From: Peptostreptococcaceae bacterium oral taxon 113 str. W5053
Lineage (GTDB): Bacteria; Bacillota; Clostridia; Tissierellales; Peptoniphilaceae
Assembly: GCA_000467935.1 (NCBI GenBank)
Contig: KI259777.1
Coordinates: 1-15,188 of the forward strand
DNA length: 15,188 nt
Reading direction: 5' to 3'
The position numbers and the translations under genes are program-made. The notes under the pieces were generated by a model. That model did no database searches. It was not told the origin of the DNA and saw only the letters and a program-made list of their open reading frames with translations. Positions 14,369-15,188 of the stretch are shown in pieces (position 1 is the stretch's first letter; every line of letters starts with the position of its first letter).

Positions 14369-14785
14369 ATGATTGGAAAGAAAGTAGTATTAAGAGTAAG
14401 AATGTCAGCAGGGGAAGCACATTATGCAGGAGATTTAGTTAACGGATCCCATATTTTAGATTTTTGGGGAGACGTAGGAACAGAATTGTGCATTCGTAAT
14501 GATGGAGATGAAAGCCTTTTTGTAGGGTACAAAGACGTAGAGTTCCTAGCACCGGTTTATGCGGGAGATTTTATGGAATATCATGGATGGATTGAAGAAA
14601 GAGGAGGCTCTTCCAGAACATGTAAGTTTGAAGCATATAAGTATATTGAACTTGCAAGAGATGAGAATTTAGCTATTTCTGCAGCTAATGTATTGAAAAA
14701 ACCGGTATTGTGTGGAAAAGCTACGGGAACATTAGTGGTTAAGAAAGAATTTCAACGCGGAGCACAAGACGAAGATTTTAAATAA
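14369..14785 (+). CDS. kal: 3-aminobutyryl-CoA ammonia-lyase
   Basis: Protein of 138 residues, a hotdog-fold enzyme of the anaerobic lysine fermentation route. It removes ammonia from L-3-aminobutyryl-CoA to give crotonyl-CoA. Recognisable family stretches are LRVRMSAGEAHYAGDLVNGSHILDFWGDVGTEL (residues 8-40), DGDESLFVGYKDVEFLAPVYAGDFMEYHGWIEERG (45-79), SSRTCKFEAYKYIELARD and LVVKKEFQRG. The start follows AAGGAGGAG. In most lysine fermenters kal is next to kamDE, kdd and kce; here it stands alone between a sigma-54 promoter and a strong terminator. Control by sigma-54 would tie it to an enhancer-binding activator responding to substrate. The solitary context leaves open a related hotdog thioester enzyme, but the sequence fits kal well. 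Confidence 0.88.
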   Translation: MIGKKVVLRVRMSAGEAHYAGDLVNGSHILDFWGDVGTELCIRNDGDESLFVGYKDVEFLAPVYAGDFMEYHGWIEERGGSSRTCKFEAYKYIELARDENLAISAANVLKKPVLCGKATGTLVVKKEFQRGAQDEDFK

Positions 14786-14861
14786 AATTGAGGGAGAAAG
14801 AATCATTGTAAATAGTGTTACTTATATTTTTAGGAACACAATCTTTTCATGTTAACTGTTG

Positions 14862-14890
14862 AAGGGGGCTGTCGCCAGATAGCCCCTTTA
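14862..14890 (+). terminator. Rho-independent terminator of kal
   Basis: AAGGGGGCT (14862-14870) pairs with AGCCCCTTT (14881-14889), with one imperfect pair and a 10-nt loop. It is the most GC-rich hairpin of the region and ends in a short T run. Confidence 0.8.
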
Positions 14891-15188
14891 AAGTCCAATA
14901 AATTAATGATAAATTACAAACATCATGCAATGTTTAATAATTTAAACGCTTTTTTGATTTTTGATTAAATTTTAATAGGTTTTGTATAGCTTTATCGTAG
15001 CTAAGAAATAAATTTATGCTCTGTTTTTTTCAGGACAGTATTTTTTACCAACAAGTAGAAATCTATTTTTTTCTATAAATATGACCAAGCGCCCTTTGTT
15101 TTTGTGAAAAAATTATGATAGCAAGTTTCCGATGGTCAAAAGTAGTTCTTCCCTTAATTTAATATAACTAAAGATTTATGGTTTTTAA
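14891..15188. other. AT-rich end of window, no gene called
   Basis: No ORF with a ribosome-binding site was found. A minus-strand stretch of about 30 codons (roughly 15105-15010, reading KGRLVIFIEKNRFLLVGKKY) is open but lacks a start and family resemblance. It may be chance or a gene relic. Confidence 0.35.

Noticed and set aside
15010..15105. Minus-strand open stretch of about 30 codons
   Set aside because: No start with ribosome-binding site and no recognisable similarity; mentioned only as possible relic.

Overview
The window looks like chromosome of a low-GC, Gram-positive, probably anaerobic and amino-acid-fermenting bacterium of the Clostridia/Tissierellia type. This rests on AG-rich ribosome-binding sites, AT-rich intergenic DNA, a 3D/G5 cell-wall protein, ddl-murF, and a 3-aminobutyryl-CoA ammonia-lyase (lysine fermentation) gene behind a sigma-54 promoter. 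The species cannot be named from sequence alone.

Region 1 (1-3500) is an accessory array on the plus strand. A roughly 200-bp imperfect repeat, carrying an extended -10 promoter, occurs three times (45-251, 1453-1657, 1975-2260). Copies 2 and 3 are each preceded by a similar hairpin terminator. Each repeat opens a small cargo unit: a two-TM protein of unknown function plus a broken VOC gene; a 76-aa two-TM protein; a YjbR-like protein followed by a GNAT acetyltransferase. Tiny ORFs inside the repeat units look like stubs of lost cargo.

Region 2 (3551-4493) holds an internally deleted IS3-family element. It fuses the transposase orfA start to the orfB end and keeps both terminal inverted repeats. 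Its right end abuts a DUF1287 hydrolase-like gene that has lost its own start and signal region.

Region 3 (4628-6324, minus strand) is a three-gene operon: RNase HI, then MscL with a C-terminal zinc ribbon, then a NudL-like Nudix hydrolase. Divergent from it (6464-8849, plus) is a metal-resistance operon: an ArsR/SmtB-type repressor with a complete alpha5 zinc site, then a ZntA/CadA P1B-ATPase. It has a good sigma-A promoter and a tandem 16-bp repeat as probable operator.

Region 4 (9006-12655, minus) is for the cell wall: a secreted or anchored DUF348-G5-3D protein with its own promoter and terminator, then ddl and murF overlapping by one base. ddl-murF make D-Ala-D-Ala and attach it to the UDP-MurNAc-tripeptide.

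Region 5 (12733-15188) is AT-rich and gene-poor. It contains a badly decayed IS256/mutator-type transposase on the minus strand (about 13100-13870), then a sigma-54 promoter (14183-14198), a leader of about 160 nt, kal, and a strong terminator. No completely new system is evident. The strongest leads are the promoter-bearing repeat array, the mini-IS that beheaded the DUF1287 gene, the arsR tandem operator and the sigma-54-driven solitary kal.
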